From the NCBI RefSeq assembly GCF_900188065.1, contig NZ_FZNQ01000007.1:62001-126000 (forward strand): a stretch of DNA of 64,000 bases. Reading direction: 5' to 3'. This document shows positions 16,649-25,971 of the stretch, piece by piece. The number at the start of each line of letters is the position of its first letter. Position 1 is the first letter of the stretch. The translations under genes and the position numbers were made by a program. The notes under the pieces were generated by a model. That model worked only from the letters and a program-made list of their open reading frames with translations, was not told the origin of the DNA and made no database searches. This DNA comes from Halorubrum vacuolatum. Lineage in GTDB: Archaea > Halobacteriota > Halobacteria > Halobacteriales > Haloferacaceae.

Positions 16649-18829
16649 ATGCAGCCCGTGACCGCGGCGGACTATCACGAGATCGCGAAACCGGCGGATC
16701 CTCGCCTTTCGCCCGACGGCGAGCAGGTCGCGTTCCTCCGAAAACAGGCGCTCGATGACGAACGAACCGAGTCGACGGTCTACCTCGTTGACTGCGACGG
16801 TTCACGCCCGCCACGTCGGCTCACCCTCGCGGAGGGCGTCGACGCCGAACCACGCTGGAGTCCCTCGGGCGACCGCCTCGCGTTCACCTCCACGCGCGGC
16901 GAGGACGACCGCAGCCAGCTGTGGATCCTTCCGATCGACGGCGGCGAGGCCCGTCGGGTGACGAACGTGGTGGGCGGCGTCTCCGATATCGCGTGGTCGC
17001 CCGACGGCGAGCGCCTCGCGTTCGTCCAGTCGGTGACGCCCGAGGACCGTGAGGAGGGTCGTGACCTGTCGGTTCCGGACGACTACGAACCGGCGGATCA
17101 CCCCGACCCGCGCGTGATCGACCGGACGGTCTACCGGACCGCCCAGCAACACTTCGACGGCCGGCGCCCCGGGATCTATCTCGTCGACGCGGACGCGACG
17201 GTCGAGGGCGCGGAGGCGGACGACGACCCCGCGATCACCCGCCTCACCGACCGCGAGGCCGACTTCGGCTCGCCGGCCTTCGGCGACGCCGAAACGCTCT
17301 ATTACACCGAGTCGGTCGGCGAGGACCCCGACGACTCCTATGCGATCGCGATCCACGCACACGACCTCGCGAACGTCGCCTTCGGGGACGACGAAACTGG
17401 CGGGGATGACGGCGACGACGGGGACGGCGACGGCTCGACCGAGGACGACGCCGTCGAACGGATCCACACCACCTACGGCTGGGGAACGCCGCTCGCGGCG
17501 ACCGCGGACGGTCGGGTCGCATTCGCGCACGTCGAGCCGGATCAGGCCTCGCTCAGACAGACCGATCTGCAGGTGTTCGATCGCCACTCGGGGGAGGTCG
17601 TGAACCTCACGGCCGACCTCGACCGCGGCCTCGGCTATGAGGCGGCTCCCATGTGGGGCCCCGACGACGACACTCTCTATTTTTCCACCGCGGACGAGGG
17701 CGCGGTCGCCGTTTGGGCCGCCCCGGGCGACGGCTCCGTCGATCCCGAGCGGGTCGTCCGAAAGGGGATGGTTTCGGGTGCAACGGTCGCGGGCCCCATC
17801 GATGCCGGGCCCGAGCGCGTGACGGTCGCGTTCGCGACGAGCGAGTGGGACCATCCCGGTGATCTCTTCGTTTACGACGCCACAGCCGACGAGACACGTC
17901 GACTGACGACGCTGAACGCCGCGTTCCTCGCCGAACGACACGTCGGCGAACCCGAGGAGATCCGGTTCGACTCGGACGGAACGGAGATACAGGGATGGGT
18001 GTTGACGCCGCCGGACGGGGGTGCCGATCCCGATCGAGAGACGCATCCGCTCGTCGTCGAGGTGCATGGGGGGCCGCACGCGATGTGGTCGCCGTCGGGG
18101 ACGATGTGGCACGAGTTTCAGACGCTCGCGGCCCGTGGCTACGTCGTCTTCTGGTCGAACCCGCGCGGATCCGCGGGGTACGGTGCCGAACACATGGCCG
18201 CCATCGAGCGCGACTGGGGCGCGGTGACGCTCTCGGACGTCATGGCGGGCGTCGATGTCGTCGCCGAACGCGCGGACGTCGACGAGGAGGACGTCTTCCT
18301 CACCGGTGGCTCCTTTGGCGGGTTCATGACCGCGTGGGCGGTCGGCAACACCGATCGCTTCCGTGCGGCCGTCGCCCAGCGGGGCGTCTACGACCTCACC
18401 GGCTTTTACGGCTCGACGGACGGCGCGTACAAGCTGTTGGAGGGCGACTTCGATACGACCCCGATCGAGGAGCCGGCGTGGCTCTGGGAACAGTCGCCGA
18501 CGGGTCACGTCACGGACGTCGACACGCCCACGCTCCTCATCCATGCCGAGGACGACACCCGGACGCCGATCTGCACGGCCGAGCTCTATCACCGGCTGCT
18601 CCGCAAGAAGGGCGTCGAGACGCGGTTCGTTCGGTACCCGCGCGAGGGTCACGAGCTGTCACGATCCGGCGAACCCGGCCACATCGTCGACCGGATCGAG
18701 CGGATCGCCCGTTGGTTCGACGGCTACTCCACCCACCACGACGCGCCGAAGGCGCTGGATCGACCGGAGGGGGAGGGGTTAACCGCCGAGGCGGACGAGG
18801 CCGATTCGGCGGCTGAAGACGACGAATAA
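16649..18829 (+). CDS. S9 family prolyl-oligopeptidase-type peptidase (acylaminoacyl-peptidase-like)
   Basis: 726 residues. N-terminal beta-propeller (about 1-440) with repeated blades such as PRWSPSGDRLAFTS and IAWSPDGERLAFV, then an alpha/beta hydrolase with catalytic Ser in GGSFGGFMTAW (near residue 554), Asp in HAEDDTRTP (near 636) and His in EGHELSRSG (near 666). Likely a cytosolic peptidase trimming short or acylated peptides. An Asp/Gly-rich insert (about residues 246-270) interrupts the propeller. ATG at 16649 fits a leaderless start from TTTTGAGG at about 16621-16628. Confidence 0.92.
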   Translation: MQPVTAADYHEIAKPADPRLSPDGEQVAFLRKQALDDERTESTVYLVDCDGSRPPRRLTLAEGVDAEPRWSPSGDRLAFTSTRGEDDRSQLWILPIDGGEARRVTNVVGGVSDIAWSPDGERLAFVQSVTPEDREEGRDLSVPDDYEPADHPDPRVIDRTVYRTAQQHFDGRRPGIYLVDADATVEGAEADDDPAITRLTDREADFGSPAFGDAETLYYTESVGEDPDDSYAIAIHAHDLANVAFGDDETGGDDGDDGDGDGSTEDDAVERIHTTYGWGTPLAATADGRVAFAHVEPDQASLRQTDLQVFDRHSGEVVNLTADLDRGLGYEAAPMWGPDDDTLYFSTADEGAVAVWAAPGDGSVDPERVVRKGMVSGATVAGPIDAGPERVTVAFATSEWDHPGDLFVYDATADETRRLTTLNAAFLAERHVGEPEEIRFDSDGTEIQGWVLTPPDGGADPDRETHPLVVEVHGGPHAMWSPSGTMWHEFQTLAARGYVVFWSNPRGSAGYGAEHMAAIERDWGAVTLSDVMAGVDVVAERADVDEEDVFLTGGSFGGFMTAWAVGNTDRFRAAVAQRGVYDLTGFYGSTDGAYKLLEGDFDTTPIEEPAWLWEQSPTGHVTDVDTPTLLIHAEDDTRTPICTAELYHRLLRKKGVETRFVRYPREGHELSRSGEPGHIVDRIERIARWFDGYSTHHDAPKALDRPEGEGLTAEADEADSAAEDDE

Positions 18830-18835
18830 TCGTCC

Positions 18836-19096
18836 TCACGCCGCCGCGAGCAGCTTCAACCGCAACCCGCGCTCGTCGACCTCGTATTTAAACGCCGGTC
18901 GGCCATCGACGAGCACGTACGGCACCCGTTCGCCGTACTCAGCGGCGAGTTCCGGGTCGTCATCGACATCGACGAGGTCGACCTCGACCGACACGTCGAG
19001 CCCGTCGGCGACGCGCGTGACGGTCTCGTGGGCGACCTCACAGAGCGAGCACTCGTCGCGGGTGTAGATCGTGACGCGGACGGCGTCGTCGCTCAT
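18836..19096 (-). CDS. glutaredoxin-like (DUF836) thiol protein
   Basis: 86 residues, thioredoxin fold: VTIYTRDECSLCEVAHETV with the CSLC redox pair near residues 16-19 and the cis-Pro in ERVPYVLVDG near residue 60. A small thiol-disulfide oxidoreductase. It converges on the S9 peptidase, with 6 bases between stops. TATA-like CTAAAG at 19131-19136. Confidence 0.88.
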   Translation of the reverse strand: MSDDAVRVTIYTRDECSLCEVAHETVTRVADGLDVSVEVDLVDVDDDPELAAEYGERVPYVLVDGRPAFKYEVDERGLRLKLLAAA

Positions 19097-19177
19097 GGAC
19101 TCCCTGTCGTCCGGGCGGACCTCAACGGACCTAAAGCTCCCGGCGTCGGCCCGGCCCGCCCCGCGTTCTCCCCGGGT

Positions 19178-19381
19178 TCACTCGGCATCGGCGTCGACGA
19201 CGAACTCCACGTCGCCCGCGATGACGGCGCTTAAGATCACCGCCGTCCCCACCACGAGCGCGACGACGAGCGTGGTGAGCGAGATGGTCATCGGGTCACC
19301 GCCGATGCTGACGCCGACGAACGCCCCGACCGACCCGCCGACGCCGCCCGCGATCACCGCGAGCGTCTTCGCGTCGTCCAT
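19178..19381 (-). CDS. small two-helix membrane protein
   Basis: 67 residues with two hydrophobic stretches (about 7-26 and 33-56) rich in Gly, Ala and Val, and a short acidic C-terminus. No family recognised. The call is supported by a TATA-like box at 19407-19413, about 26-32 bases before the ATG (leaderless). Confidence 0.6.
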   Translation of the reverse strand: MDDAKTLAVIAGGVGGSVGAFVGVSIGGDPMTISLTTLVVALVVGTAVILSAVIAGDVEFVVDADAE

Positions 19382-19465
19382 ATAACATGACTTCGCTCAT
19401 CCGGGTAATAACGGTTCGTGTCGGGTTCTCCGGTCTGATAACCGGATCCACCGCGCTCGCCGCGG

Positions 19466-20374
19466 CTATTCGTGTTCGAGGTCGAAGTCGGCGTCCTCGG
19501 TTCCGTCACCATCGACGGCCTCGTTCGCGGGGCTGACGCTGCCGGTTCGGTAGCCGGCTAGATCGATGGTGACGTAGTCGAACCCGAGATCGGTGAGTCG
19601 CTCCCGTGCGGCCGTGGCGAAGGCCGGATCGAGCGCGCGTTTCAGCTCGTCGGGGGCGATCTCGATCCGGGCGAGCCCGTCGTGATCGCGGACGCGGAAC
19701 CCCTCGAAGCCCCAGTCGCGGAGCACCCGTTCGGCCCGCTCGACCCGCGTCAGTCGCGCCTCGGTCACGGCGAGCCCGGTCGGGATCCGTGAGGAGAGAC
19801 ACGCCATCGCCGGCTTGTCGGCGACGGAAAGCCCGTACGCCTCGGCGATTGCGCGCACTTCCGTTTTGGTGATTCCGGCATCCAAAAGCGGCGAGACGAC
19901 CGACAGCTCCTCGACGGCCCGGAGCCCGGGACGGTGGCCCTCGCCCGGATCGTCGGCGTTCGTCCCGTCACAGACGGTCCCGATCCCGATCTCGCGGGCG
20001 GTCTCGTACATCCGGCCGAGCCGCATCGTCCGGCAGTGATAACAGCGGTCGCCGTCGTTGGCGACGAAGTCCGGATCGTCGAGTTCGGAGAAGGAGACGA
20101 CCTCGTGACGGATCCCGATCTCCGCGGCGACGCGGCGGGCGTCCGCGAGCTCGGCGGCCGGCAGCGTCTCCGATCGGGCCGTGCAGGCCACCGCGTCCTC
20201 CCCGAGTGCGTCGTGGGCGAGGGCGGCGACGACCGCGGAGTCGACGCCGCCGGAGAAGGCGACGAGCACCCCGTCGTGTTCGCCGAGTCGCTCACGGGCG
20301 GCCCTCGCCTTCTCGGCGGTCTCCGGATCGAGCCGATCCGCCCCGGCGGCGAGGACCTCCCCGTGTTCGTCCAT
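19466..20374 (-). CDS. larE: ATP-dependent sacrificial sulfur transferase LarE-like
   Basis: 302 residues. PP-loop AFSGGVDSAVV near residue 39; YHCRTMR and the CLSSRIPTG motif are family hallmarks, the Cys of the latter being the candidate sulfur donor. In bacteria LarE adds sulfur to the pincer nickel cofactor of lactate racemase. No larA, larB or larC is in the window, so the target here is uncertain. TATA box at 20395-20404 supports the ATG at 20374; upstream in-frame codons are rejected. Confidence 0.83.
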   Translation of the reverse strand: MDEHGEVLAAGADRLDPETAEKARAARERLGEHDGVLVAFSGGVDSAVVAALAHDALGEDAVACTARSETLPAAELADARRVAAEIGIRHEVVSFSELDDPDFVANDGDRCYHCRTMRLGRMYETAREIGIGTVCDGTNADDPGEGHRPGLRAVEELSVVSPLLDAGITKTEVRAIAEAYGLSVADKPAMACLSSRIPTGLAVTEARLTRVERAERVLRDWGFEGFRVRDHDGLARIEIAPDELKRALDPAFATAARERLTDLGFDYVTIDLAGYRTGSVSPANEAVDGDGTEDADFDLEHE

Positions 20375-20394
20375 GGGTTCGGTTCCAACGGATG

Positions 20395-20404
20395 GAATAA
20401 AAAG
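20395..20404 (-). promoter_or_regulatory. TATA box of larE
   Basis: Minus-strand CCTTTTTATT lies 21-30 bases before the larE ATG, implying a leaderless mRNA. Confidence 0.6.
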
Positions 20405-20550
20405 GGCGTCGGCCGGGTTGCGGATCAACGACGTCGGCCGGGCAACCGCTCGACGACGACGTTCGTCCGGGAGCCTAACCCCGCGCGGCGGAATTCGTCG
20501 ACGATGCCGACCCGTATCCTTTTGCACCTTCCCGCGATATCCGCGGGTAG

Positions 20551-22587
20551 ATGGACCTCGAGGCGATCCCGGGCGTCGGCGAGAAGACGGCCTCGGCGCT
20601 GCGGACGCTGGAGGACCCGGAGACGGTCGTCGAGTCGGGTGACGTCGCGGCGATCGCCCGCGCGCCCGGCGTGAACGAGGCGCGGGCGGCCCGTATCGCT
20701 CGCGGAGCGATCCGCCGGCGACACGACGATCTCGGTCGGCTGCTCGCGACCGACCGCGCCCGGGAGATCTACCGCGATGCGGTCGGACTCCTTCAGGACC
20801 GGACCGTCACCGACTACGCCGCGAAGCGGCTGGAGACGTTCTATCCGAGCGGGTCGGCCTCGCGGATCGCGGAGGCGCAGGCGTTCGTGACGGCGGCGAT
20901 GGAGCGGGAGCCGACCGCCGCGGTGCTCGATGCGCTCGCCGACGTCGAACCGCTCACTACGCCGCCCACCGTCCGGGTGCGTGACCGGTGTCTCGCGACC
21001 GCGGACGCGGAGACGTACGCGAAAGCGGAGGCGGCGATGCCGGAACTCTCCGTCGAGACGGTGGAGAACCCGCGTGATATCTCCGAACTCGCCCGCTCGT
21101 ACGCGACGGTGATCGTCTTGGACGAGTCGTTCGCGGGCCTCGACGTCGAGGGCGACGTCCACGTCCGACCGGACGCCCTGCAGACGCCCGCCGAAACGGT
21201 TCCGGAGCGGCTGCTCTCGTTTTTCGCGGCGAACCGCGACCGGCTGCTCGCGGCCGCACGCGTCCACGAGGCCGCGGGACTGGAGCCGGCGGCCGACCTC
21301 GACCGCCTGCGCGACGCGCTTTCACGACTCACGGACGACGCGACGATCGTCGGCGACGACGAACTGGGCCGGCTTACCGATGCCGTCTCCGACCTCGATG
21401 CCGCCGTCGCCACGGCGGAGTCCGTCGCGGACGATCGACTTCGGGACGCGATCCGCGAACGCGACGTCACCATCGAGGGGACCGACTTCCTCTCGCTCGT
21501 CGAGCAGGGCGCCCGCGTGGACTCGTTGCTCGACCGTGAGCTGGCCGACGAGTACGACGCGGCGCTCCGGGCGGCCCGCGAGCACCTCGCGGACGCGCTC
21601 CGACTCGACCCCGGTGAGGCCGAACTCGCCGCCCGGGCGTTTCCCGAGGGCGACCCCACGTTCCCCGTGACCGCCGATGATGCCGCGGTTTCCCAGCTGC
21701 GGACCGAGCTCTCCGTCGCCCGCGACCGTCGAGCCGCCCGCCTGAAGGCGGCGCTGGCGACCGACCTCGGGGAGCTTCGCGACCCGGTCGAGACGCTCGT
21801 GGCGGACGCGCTCGAACTCGACGTCGAACTCGCCATCTCCCGATTCGCCCGCGACTACGACTGTGTCATGCCGCGGGTGGTCGATCCGGCCGGCGACGGC
21901 GAACGCGATACCGACGCCGACGCCGGCACCGGGTCCGTCGACACGACACGCGGCTTCCGTATCGAGGGCGGTCGCTCGCCCCTGCTGGACGTCGAGTTCG
22001 AGGCCGTCGACCCCGTCGCGTACGAGGTGCGCGGGGTCACGCTCCTTTCCGGGGTGAACTCCGGTGGCAAGACCTCGCTGCTCGACCTCGTCGCGCTCGT
22101 GGTCATCCTCGCGCACATGGGGATGCCCGTGCCCGCCCGTTCGGCGACCGTCGAGCGTTTCTCGGAGGTCCACTACTACGCGAAATCACAGGGGACGCTC
22201 GATGCGGGCGCGTTCGAGGCGACGCTCCGTGACTTCGGGGACCTCGTCGCCGGCGCGACCGGCCGGTTAGTGCTCGTCGACGAGCTGGAGTCGATCACGG
22301 AGCCGGGTGCGTCCGCGAAGATCATCGCGGGTATCCTGGAGGCGCTCGACGGGCAGGACGCGACGGCGGTCTTCGTCTCACACCTCGCCCGGGAGATCCG
22401 CGAGGCGGCGGCCGCGCCCGTCGCCGTCGATGGCATCGAGGCGACTGGGCTCGAAGACGGCGAGTTGCGCGTCAACCGATCGCCGAAGAAGGACCACCTC
22501 GCACGGTCGACGCCGGAGCTCATCGTCGAAAAGCTCGCCGAGGAGCGCGGCGACGACTTCTACGGCGACCTCTTAGAGAAGTTCTGA
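20551..22587 (+). CDS. MutS-related ATPase with N-terminal helix-hairpin-helix (archaeal MutS5-like)
   Basis: 678 residues. Residues 1-50 hold two HhH units (IPGVGEKTASAL and APGVNEARAARI), the centre is long helices, and the C-terminal ABC-type ATPase has Walker A GVNSGGKTS (near 502-510), Walker B VLVDELESI and a signature-like EPGASAKI segment. There is no mismatch-recognition domain, unlike the true MutS at 56036-58861. Archaeal MutS5/HhH proteins are thought to act on branched DNA or recombination, not mismatch repair. TATA-like CCTTTTGC at 20518-20525. Confidence 0.85.
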   Translation: MDLEAIPGVGEKTASALRTLEDPETVVESGDVAAIARAPGVNEARAARIARGAIRRRHDDLGRLLATDRAREIYRDAVGLLQDRTVTDYAAKRLETFYPSGSASRIAEAQAFVTAAMEREPTAAVLDALADVEPLTTPPTVRVRDRCLATADAETYAKAEAAMPELSVETVENPRDISELARSYATVIVLDESFAGLDVEGDVHVRPDALQTPAETVPERLLSFFAANRDRLLAAARVHEAAGLEPAADLDRLRDALSRLTDDATIVGDDELGRLTDAVSDLDAAVATAESVADDRLRDAIRERDVTIEGTDFLSLVEQGARVDSLLDRELADEYDAALRAAREHLADALRLDPGEAELAARAFPEGDPTFPVTADDAAVSQLRTELSVARDRRAARLKAALATDLGELRDPVETLVADALELDVELAISRFARDYDCVMPRVVDPAGDGERDTDADAGTGSVDTTRGFRIEGGRSPLLDVEFEAVDPVAYEVRGVTLLSGVNSGGKTSLLDLVALVVILAHMGMPVPARSATVERFSEVHYYAKSQGTLDAGAFEATLRDFGDLVAGATGRLVLVDELESITEPGASAKIIAGILEALDGQDATAVFVSHLAREIREAAAAPVAVDGIEATGLEDGELRVNRSPKKDHLARSTPELIVEKLAEERGDDFYGDLLEKF

Positions 22588-22589
22588 TC

Positions 22590-23228
22590 CTATTCCAGCC
22601 GCAGCCCGCCGGCCTCCTCGGCGGCGCGGATCAGGTCGGCGATCGAGTCGTCGGGCGAGAGTCCCTCGCTCGCGGCGAAGCGTTTGAGCGCGACGGTCGG
22701 GATCTCGACGGGGGTGTCGGCGGCGACGAGCAGCAGTCCGAGCGCCTCCGGCGGCGGGGAGTCGCCGCCGGCGTTGGCGGCGAACCACGAGACGAGCGCG
22801 TCGAAGGTGTCGGTGACGTCGTTCGAGACCATGCGGTTGCGGCTGGTCTCCCCGCGGGCGTGGAGGGTCGCGTCGAAGCCGTACGCGAAGCCGTCGTCGT
22901 CGAAGGAGCTCGCGAGCCACCGGCTCACCGCCCGTCGGTCGACCTCGCCGCTCGCGGTTGCAGGCCGTGCGCGATGGCCACCGCCCCCGCCCGCGGTGCT
23001 CGCGCGTGGGTCGGCTCCCGTGGGTTCGCGTTCGCTGGCGTGTTTCGGTTCGGCGGGGGTCTCGAAGCCGGAGTCCTTCGTGAGGGGATCGGGTGGGGGC
23101 GTGCCGTCGACGTTCGGGCGGCCGCTCGTGCCGACGACGTAGCGGCCGTCGTCGATCTCCGCGACGCGCTCGTCCTCGGTGAAATCGAGGTCGTCGGGCG
23201 TCGCCGGCGACTTGTCGTCGTCACTCAT
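22590..23228 (-). CDS. uncharacterised haloarchaeal protein (probably DUF7500)
   Basis: 212 residues. An acidic, Pro/Gly-rich low-complexity half (1-100, with a GGGGG run) precedes a compact helical domain (about 105-212) containing RWLASSFDDDGFAYGFDATLHARG. I think it is the haloarchaeal DUF7500 family, with modest confidence. It lies 51 bases downstream of the last archaellin gene on the same strand, so read-through or a link with motility is possible but unproven. Confidence 0.55.
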   Translation of the reverse strand: MSDDDKSPATPDDLDFTEDERVAEIDDGRYVVGTSGRPNVDGTPPPDPLTKDSGFETPAEPKHASEREPTGADPRASTAGGGGGHRARPATASGEVDRRAVSRWLASSFDDDGFAYGFDATLHARGETSRNRMVSNDVTDTFDALVSWFAANAGGDSPPPEALGLLLVAADTPVEIPTVALKRFAASEGLSPDDSIADLIRAAEEAGGLRLE

Positions 23229-23279
23229 GGGGAACGATAGCGCGCGACAAAAGAAAGCTGTTCCGGGGGTTCGAGACGC

Positions 23280-24062
23280 TTACAGCGCGACCGCGTCGCG
23301 GTCGATGAGCGAGTCGGGAACACGGACCTCCTCGATGGTGGTCGCGCCGGAGGCGGTCGTCAGGCGGACCTCCATCGTGTCGCCGCCCTCGAGGTCACCG
23401 GCCCAGGCTTGATCGCCCTCAACCGAGTCGTCATTAACTTCACTGACGTCATTGTTATTCATCGGAACGCCCTCCTCGAAAGAGAAGTAGACGTTACTAC
23501 TGGTGTCGTCATCCTCAAATGCGTAGCCAGCAAAACTGATCTGGTACCGGTCACTCGAACTGGTGATCACCGAATCCTCACCGTCTCCAGTAATTTCACT
23601 GATGGCAACCGGTGCTTCAGTGTGGTCCGCATTCGAATCATCTGCATCGAGTGTGCTGCCCGGGTCATCGACCCCATCTCCAAGGACGACCTGCTCGACG
23701 CCGTCGTCAGTGATGAGTTCGGCGGTAACGTCCTCGAGATCGATGTCGTCCGCGCCCGGTGCTTGCGTTACGGTTAGGTCGACCCCATATAACGCGAGGT
23801 CGTCACCATCGGCACCTTCCGAGCTGTCGATATCATCATCGGTGATCTCGGCGACCTGTCCAGTCGCGGACTGGACCTCGATACGATCACTCACTTGACT
23901 GGAACTCTCTTCACCCGTTGCCTCCGCTTGCGTTTGGAGGAAGCCAGCGGTGTTGATGAGCACGCCGGCGGCGATCGCCGCGACAAGCACCATTGCGATG
24001 AACACAATGAGGGTGCCGATACCCACCTGACCGCGCTCCTCATCCGTTATAAACTCGAACAT
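23280..24062 (-). CDS. archaellin, fourth of the tandem array (subtype II)
   Basis: 260 residues. Class III signal peptide MFEFITDEERG, cut after the Gly by the prepilin peptidase, then the invariant [15 protein letters not shown] hydrophobic helix that forms the filament core. The C-terminus [23 protein letters not shown] matches the second gene of the array. The central region (about 65-220) is variable and acidic. There is no N-x-S/T sequon. TATA-like TCTTAAGTA on the minus strand (24122-24130) lies about 60-68 bases before the ATG. Confidence 0.96.
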   Translation of the reverse strand: MFEFITDEERGQVGIGTLIVFIAMVLVAAIAAGVLINTAGFLQTQAEATGEESSSQVSDRIEVQSATGQVAEITDDDIDSSEGADGDDLALYGVDLTVTQAPGADDIDLEDVTAELITDDGVEQVVLGDGVDDPGSTLDADDSNADHTEAPVAISEITGDGEDSVITSSSDRYQISFAGYAFEDDDTSSNVYFSFEEGVPMNNNDVSEVNDDSVEGDQAWAGDLEGGDTMEVRLTTASGATTIEEVRVPDSLIDRDAVAL

Positions 24063-24121
24063 GTTGGTTGTGTGCGCCCGAAACTTTTCTGACGGGCTTA
24101 TTTTGAAGGATGCTGATCATC

Positions 24122-24130
24122 TACTTAAGA
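24122..24130 (-). promoter_or_regulatory. promoter of the fourth archaellin gene
   Basis: Minus-strand TCTTAAGTA resembles the box in front of the first archaellin (CTTTAAGTA) and sits at a similar distance from its ATG. A second AT-rich stretch at 24099-24106 is an alternative. Confidence 0.45.
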
Positions 24131-24240
24131 TCCCGGTGCCAGCTATTTATTCTGATAACGCTCGACTGAGCACGCCACGTTTCGACGTTACGATCCTGGT
24201 GCGACGGATCCGGTTGTGCGGCTCGTTGGCACAGGCGCTT

Positions 24241-24245
24241 AAAAA
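24241..24245 (-). terminator. T-run terminator after the third archaellin gene
   Basis: Minus-strand run of five T about 20 bases after the archaellin stop; such U-runs are the usual archaeal termination signal. Confidence 0.5.
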
Positions 24246-24264
24246 GTATTAGCGGTGAATGCCG

Positions 24265-24984
24265 TTACAGCGAGACGGCGTCGCGGTCGATGAGCGAGTC
24301 AGGGACACGGACCTCCTCGACGGTGGTCGCGCCAGCGGCCGTCGTCAGACGGACTTCCATCGTGTCGCCACCCTGAAGGAAGCCTTCCCAGGTTCCTTCG
24401 TCGGGTGCAATATCGTCTGCCCCCTCTTCAAAGGCACCATCGTCCATGTCACCCTCGTTAGCACCATCGAAGTCGATAATGTACCGATCACCGTTATCGG
24501 TAAGGACGTTATCATCACCGTTCCCGCCCAGTTCGGAAATGTGAGTGATATCCTCATCGTCGCCGCCGTCTTGATCAAGGACAACTTGATTGACGCCGTC
24601 GTCGGTGATCATCTCGGCGGTGACTTCATCCAGATCAATGTCGTCAGCTCCAGGTGCTGCGGTGACGGTCAATGACACTTGACTGATAACGGAAGTATCA
24701 GGTGATTCACCACTACCTACCTCGCCACTACCGTCGACTGCCTCGAAGTCCCCGCTGTCAAACGTTCCTTCCGTCACGATACCAGTCGCACTCTGCACTT
24801 CAAGTCGGTCGCTCACTTGACTTGCACTCTCTTCGCCCGTTGCCTCCGCTTGCGTCTGGAGGAAGCCAGCGGTGTTGATGAGCACGCCGGCGGCGATCGC
24901 CGCCACCAGCACCATCGCGATGAACACGATGAGTGTGCCGATACCCACCTGACCGCGTTCCTCCTCCGTTATAAACTCGAACAT
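24265..24984 (-). CDS. archaellin, third of the tandem array (subtype I)
   Basis: 239 residues with the same class III signal ([11 protein letters not shown]) and hydrophobic N-terminal core as its neighbours. The C-terminus [23 protein letters not shown] and the phrase GVNQVVLD match the first gene of the array (subtype I). The middle is variable and shorter than in subtype II. No N-x-S/T sequon. Start at 24984 (MFEF) is chosen over 25011 because the signal peptide is fixed by family alignment. Confidence 0.96.
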   Translation of the reverse strand: MFEFITEEERGQVGIGTLIVFIAMVLVAAIAAGVLINTAGFLQTQAEATGEESASQVSDRLEVQSATGIVTEGTFDSGDFEAVDGSGEVGSGESPDTSVISQVSLTVTAAPGADDIDLDEVTAEMITDDGVNQVVLDQDGGDDEDITHISELGGNGDDNVLTDNGDRYIIDFDGANEGDMDDGAFEEGADDIAPDEGTWEGFLQGGDTMEVRLTTAAGATTVEEVRVPDSLIDRDAVSL

Positions 24985-25044
24985 ACGTTTTGTGGCTCGA
25001 TGCCCGCGCACGCGAGCACTACTCGAAAGGCCGTTGTCATCATC

Positions 25045-25052
25045 AATAAGCG
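25045..25052 (-). promoter_or_regulatory. promoter of the third archaellin gene
   Basis: Minus-strand CGCTTATT lies about 61-68 bases before the ATG at 24984, the same spacing as the other two archaellin promoters. Confidence 0.45.
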
Positions 25053-25145
25053 TACGGTGCCGATTATCATACGTGATTTCAGCTCATTCGATCACGGGCG
25101 ATATCGGCGGTGGCTGCACCGCTCAACGTGGTCGTAGTCGTGTAT

Positions 25146-25151
25146 AAAAAA
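25146..25151 (-). terminator. T-run terminator after the second archaellin gene
   Basis: Six T on the minus strand, 15 bases after the stop at 25167, would end the two-gene transcript. Confidence 0.55.
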
Positions 25152-25166
25152 GGGAACAGTGCGCGT

Positions 25167-25967
25167 CTACAGCGCGACGGCGTCGCGGTCGATGAGCGAG
25201 TCGGGGACGCGGACCTCTTCGATCGTGGTCGCGCCGGAGGCGGTGGTCAGACGGATCTCCATCGTGTCGCCGCCTTCGAGGTCACCGGCCCAGGCTTGGC
25301 TTCCTTCGCGCTCGTCTACGTCATTACTGATTCCGTCGTCAGTCGGGACAACATCCCTGAAGGAGTAGAAGACGTCGTCCTCACCCTCTTCTTCGAGCGC
25401 GTATCCAGCCAATCGGATCTGGTAACGGTCACTCGAGTCGGTGATCACGTTATCATCGCCGGACTCGGTGATGCTGTCCACGTACACGGGTGCTACTGTC
25501 TCGATGTCGCCAATTTCATTAATATCGTCAGCGGTCGCGGCATCGGCATCTTCCAGTGGGACGCTAGGATCATCCACACCGTCACCGAGAACGATCTGCT
25601 CGACACCCTCATCGGTGATGAGTTCGGCCGTTACATCATCGAGGTCGATGTCGTCCGAGCCCGGTGCCTGTGTCACGGTGAGGTCGACCCCGTACAGCCG
25701 CAGATCACTTTGTCCTTCCGAGCTCTCGATTTCATCGCTATCGTCGAACCCGCCAACGAGCCCGGTCGCGGACTGGACTTCAATGCGGTCGCTCACTTGG
25801 CTTGCACTCTCTTCGCCCGTCGCCTCCGCCTGCGTTTGGAGGAAGCCAGCGGTGTTGATGAGCACGCCGGCGGCGATCGCCGCGACGAGCACCATCGCGA
25901 TGAACACGATGAGTGTGCCGATACCCACCTGACCGCGCTCCTCTTTGTCTGTAATAAATTCGAACAT
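25167..25967 (-). CDS. archaellin, second of the tandem array (subtype II)
   Basis: 266 residues, the longest copy. Class III signal MFEFITDKEERG, conserved core helix, and C-terminus [23 protein letters not shown] as in the fourth gene. Central parts also match that gene (GVDLTVTQAPG, SSDRYQI, SQAWAGDLEGGDTM), with clusters of differences between them. No N-x-S/T sequon. Only four bases separate its ATG from the stop of the first gene, so these two are co-transcribed and share one promoter. Confidence 0.96.
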   Translation of the reverse strand: MFEFITDKEERGQVGIGTLIVFIAMVLVAAIAAGVLINTAGFLQTQAEATGEESASQVSDRIEVQSATGLVGGFDDSDEIESSEGQSDLRLYGVDLTVTQAPGSDDIDLDDVTAELITDEGVEQIVLGDGVDDPSVPLEDADAATADDINEIGDIETVAPVYVDSITESGDDNVITDSSDRYQIRLAGYALEEEGEDDVFYSFRDVVPTDDGISNDVDEREGSQAWAGDLEGGDTMEIRLTTASGATTIEEVRVPDSLIDRDAVAL

Positions 25968-25971
25968 GGTC

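Noticed and set aside
16308-16661. 117-codon open frame upstream of the S9 peptidase
   Set aside because: Pro/Ser/Arg-rich translation, no domain, overlaps hairpin and promoter signals.
16802-18652. 616-codon minus-strand open frame
   Set aside because: Antisense to the S9 peptidase with its complete catalytic triad.
20425-21836. Minus-strand open frames across the MutS5-like gene
   Set aside because: Shadows of a gene with intact HhH and Walker motifs; their Ser/Ala/Arg composition is typical of antisense reading.
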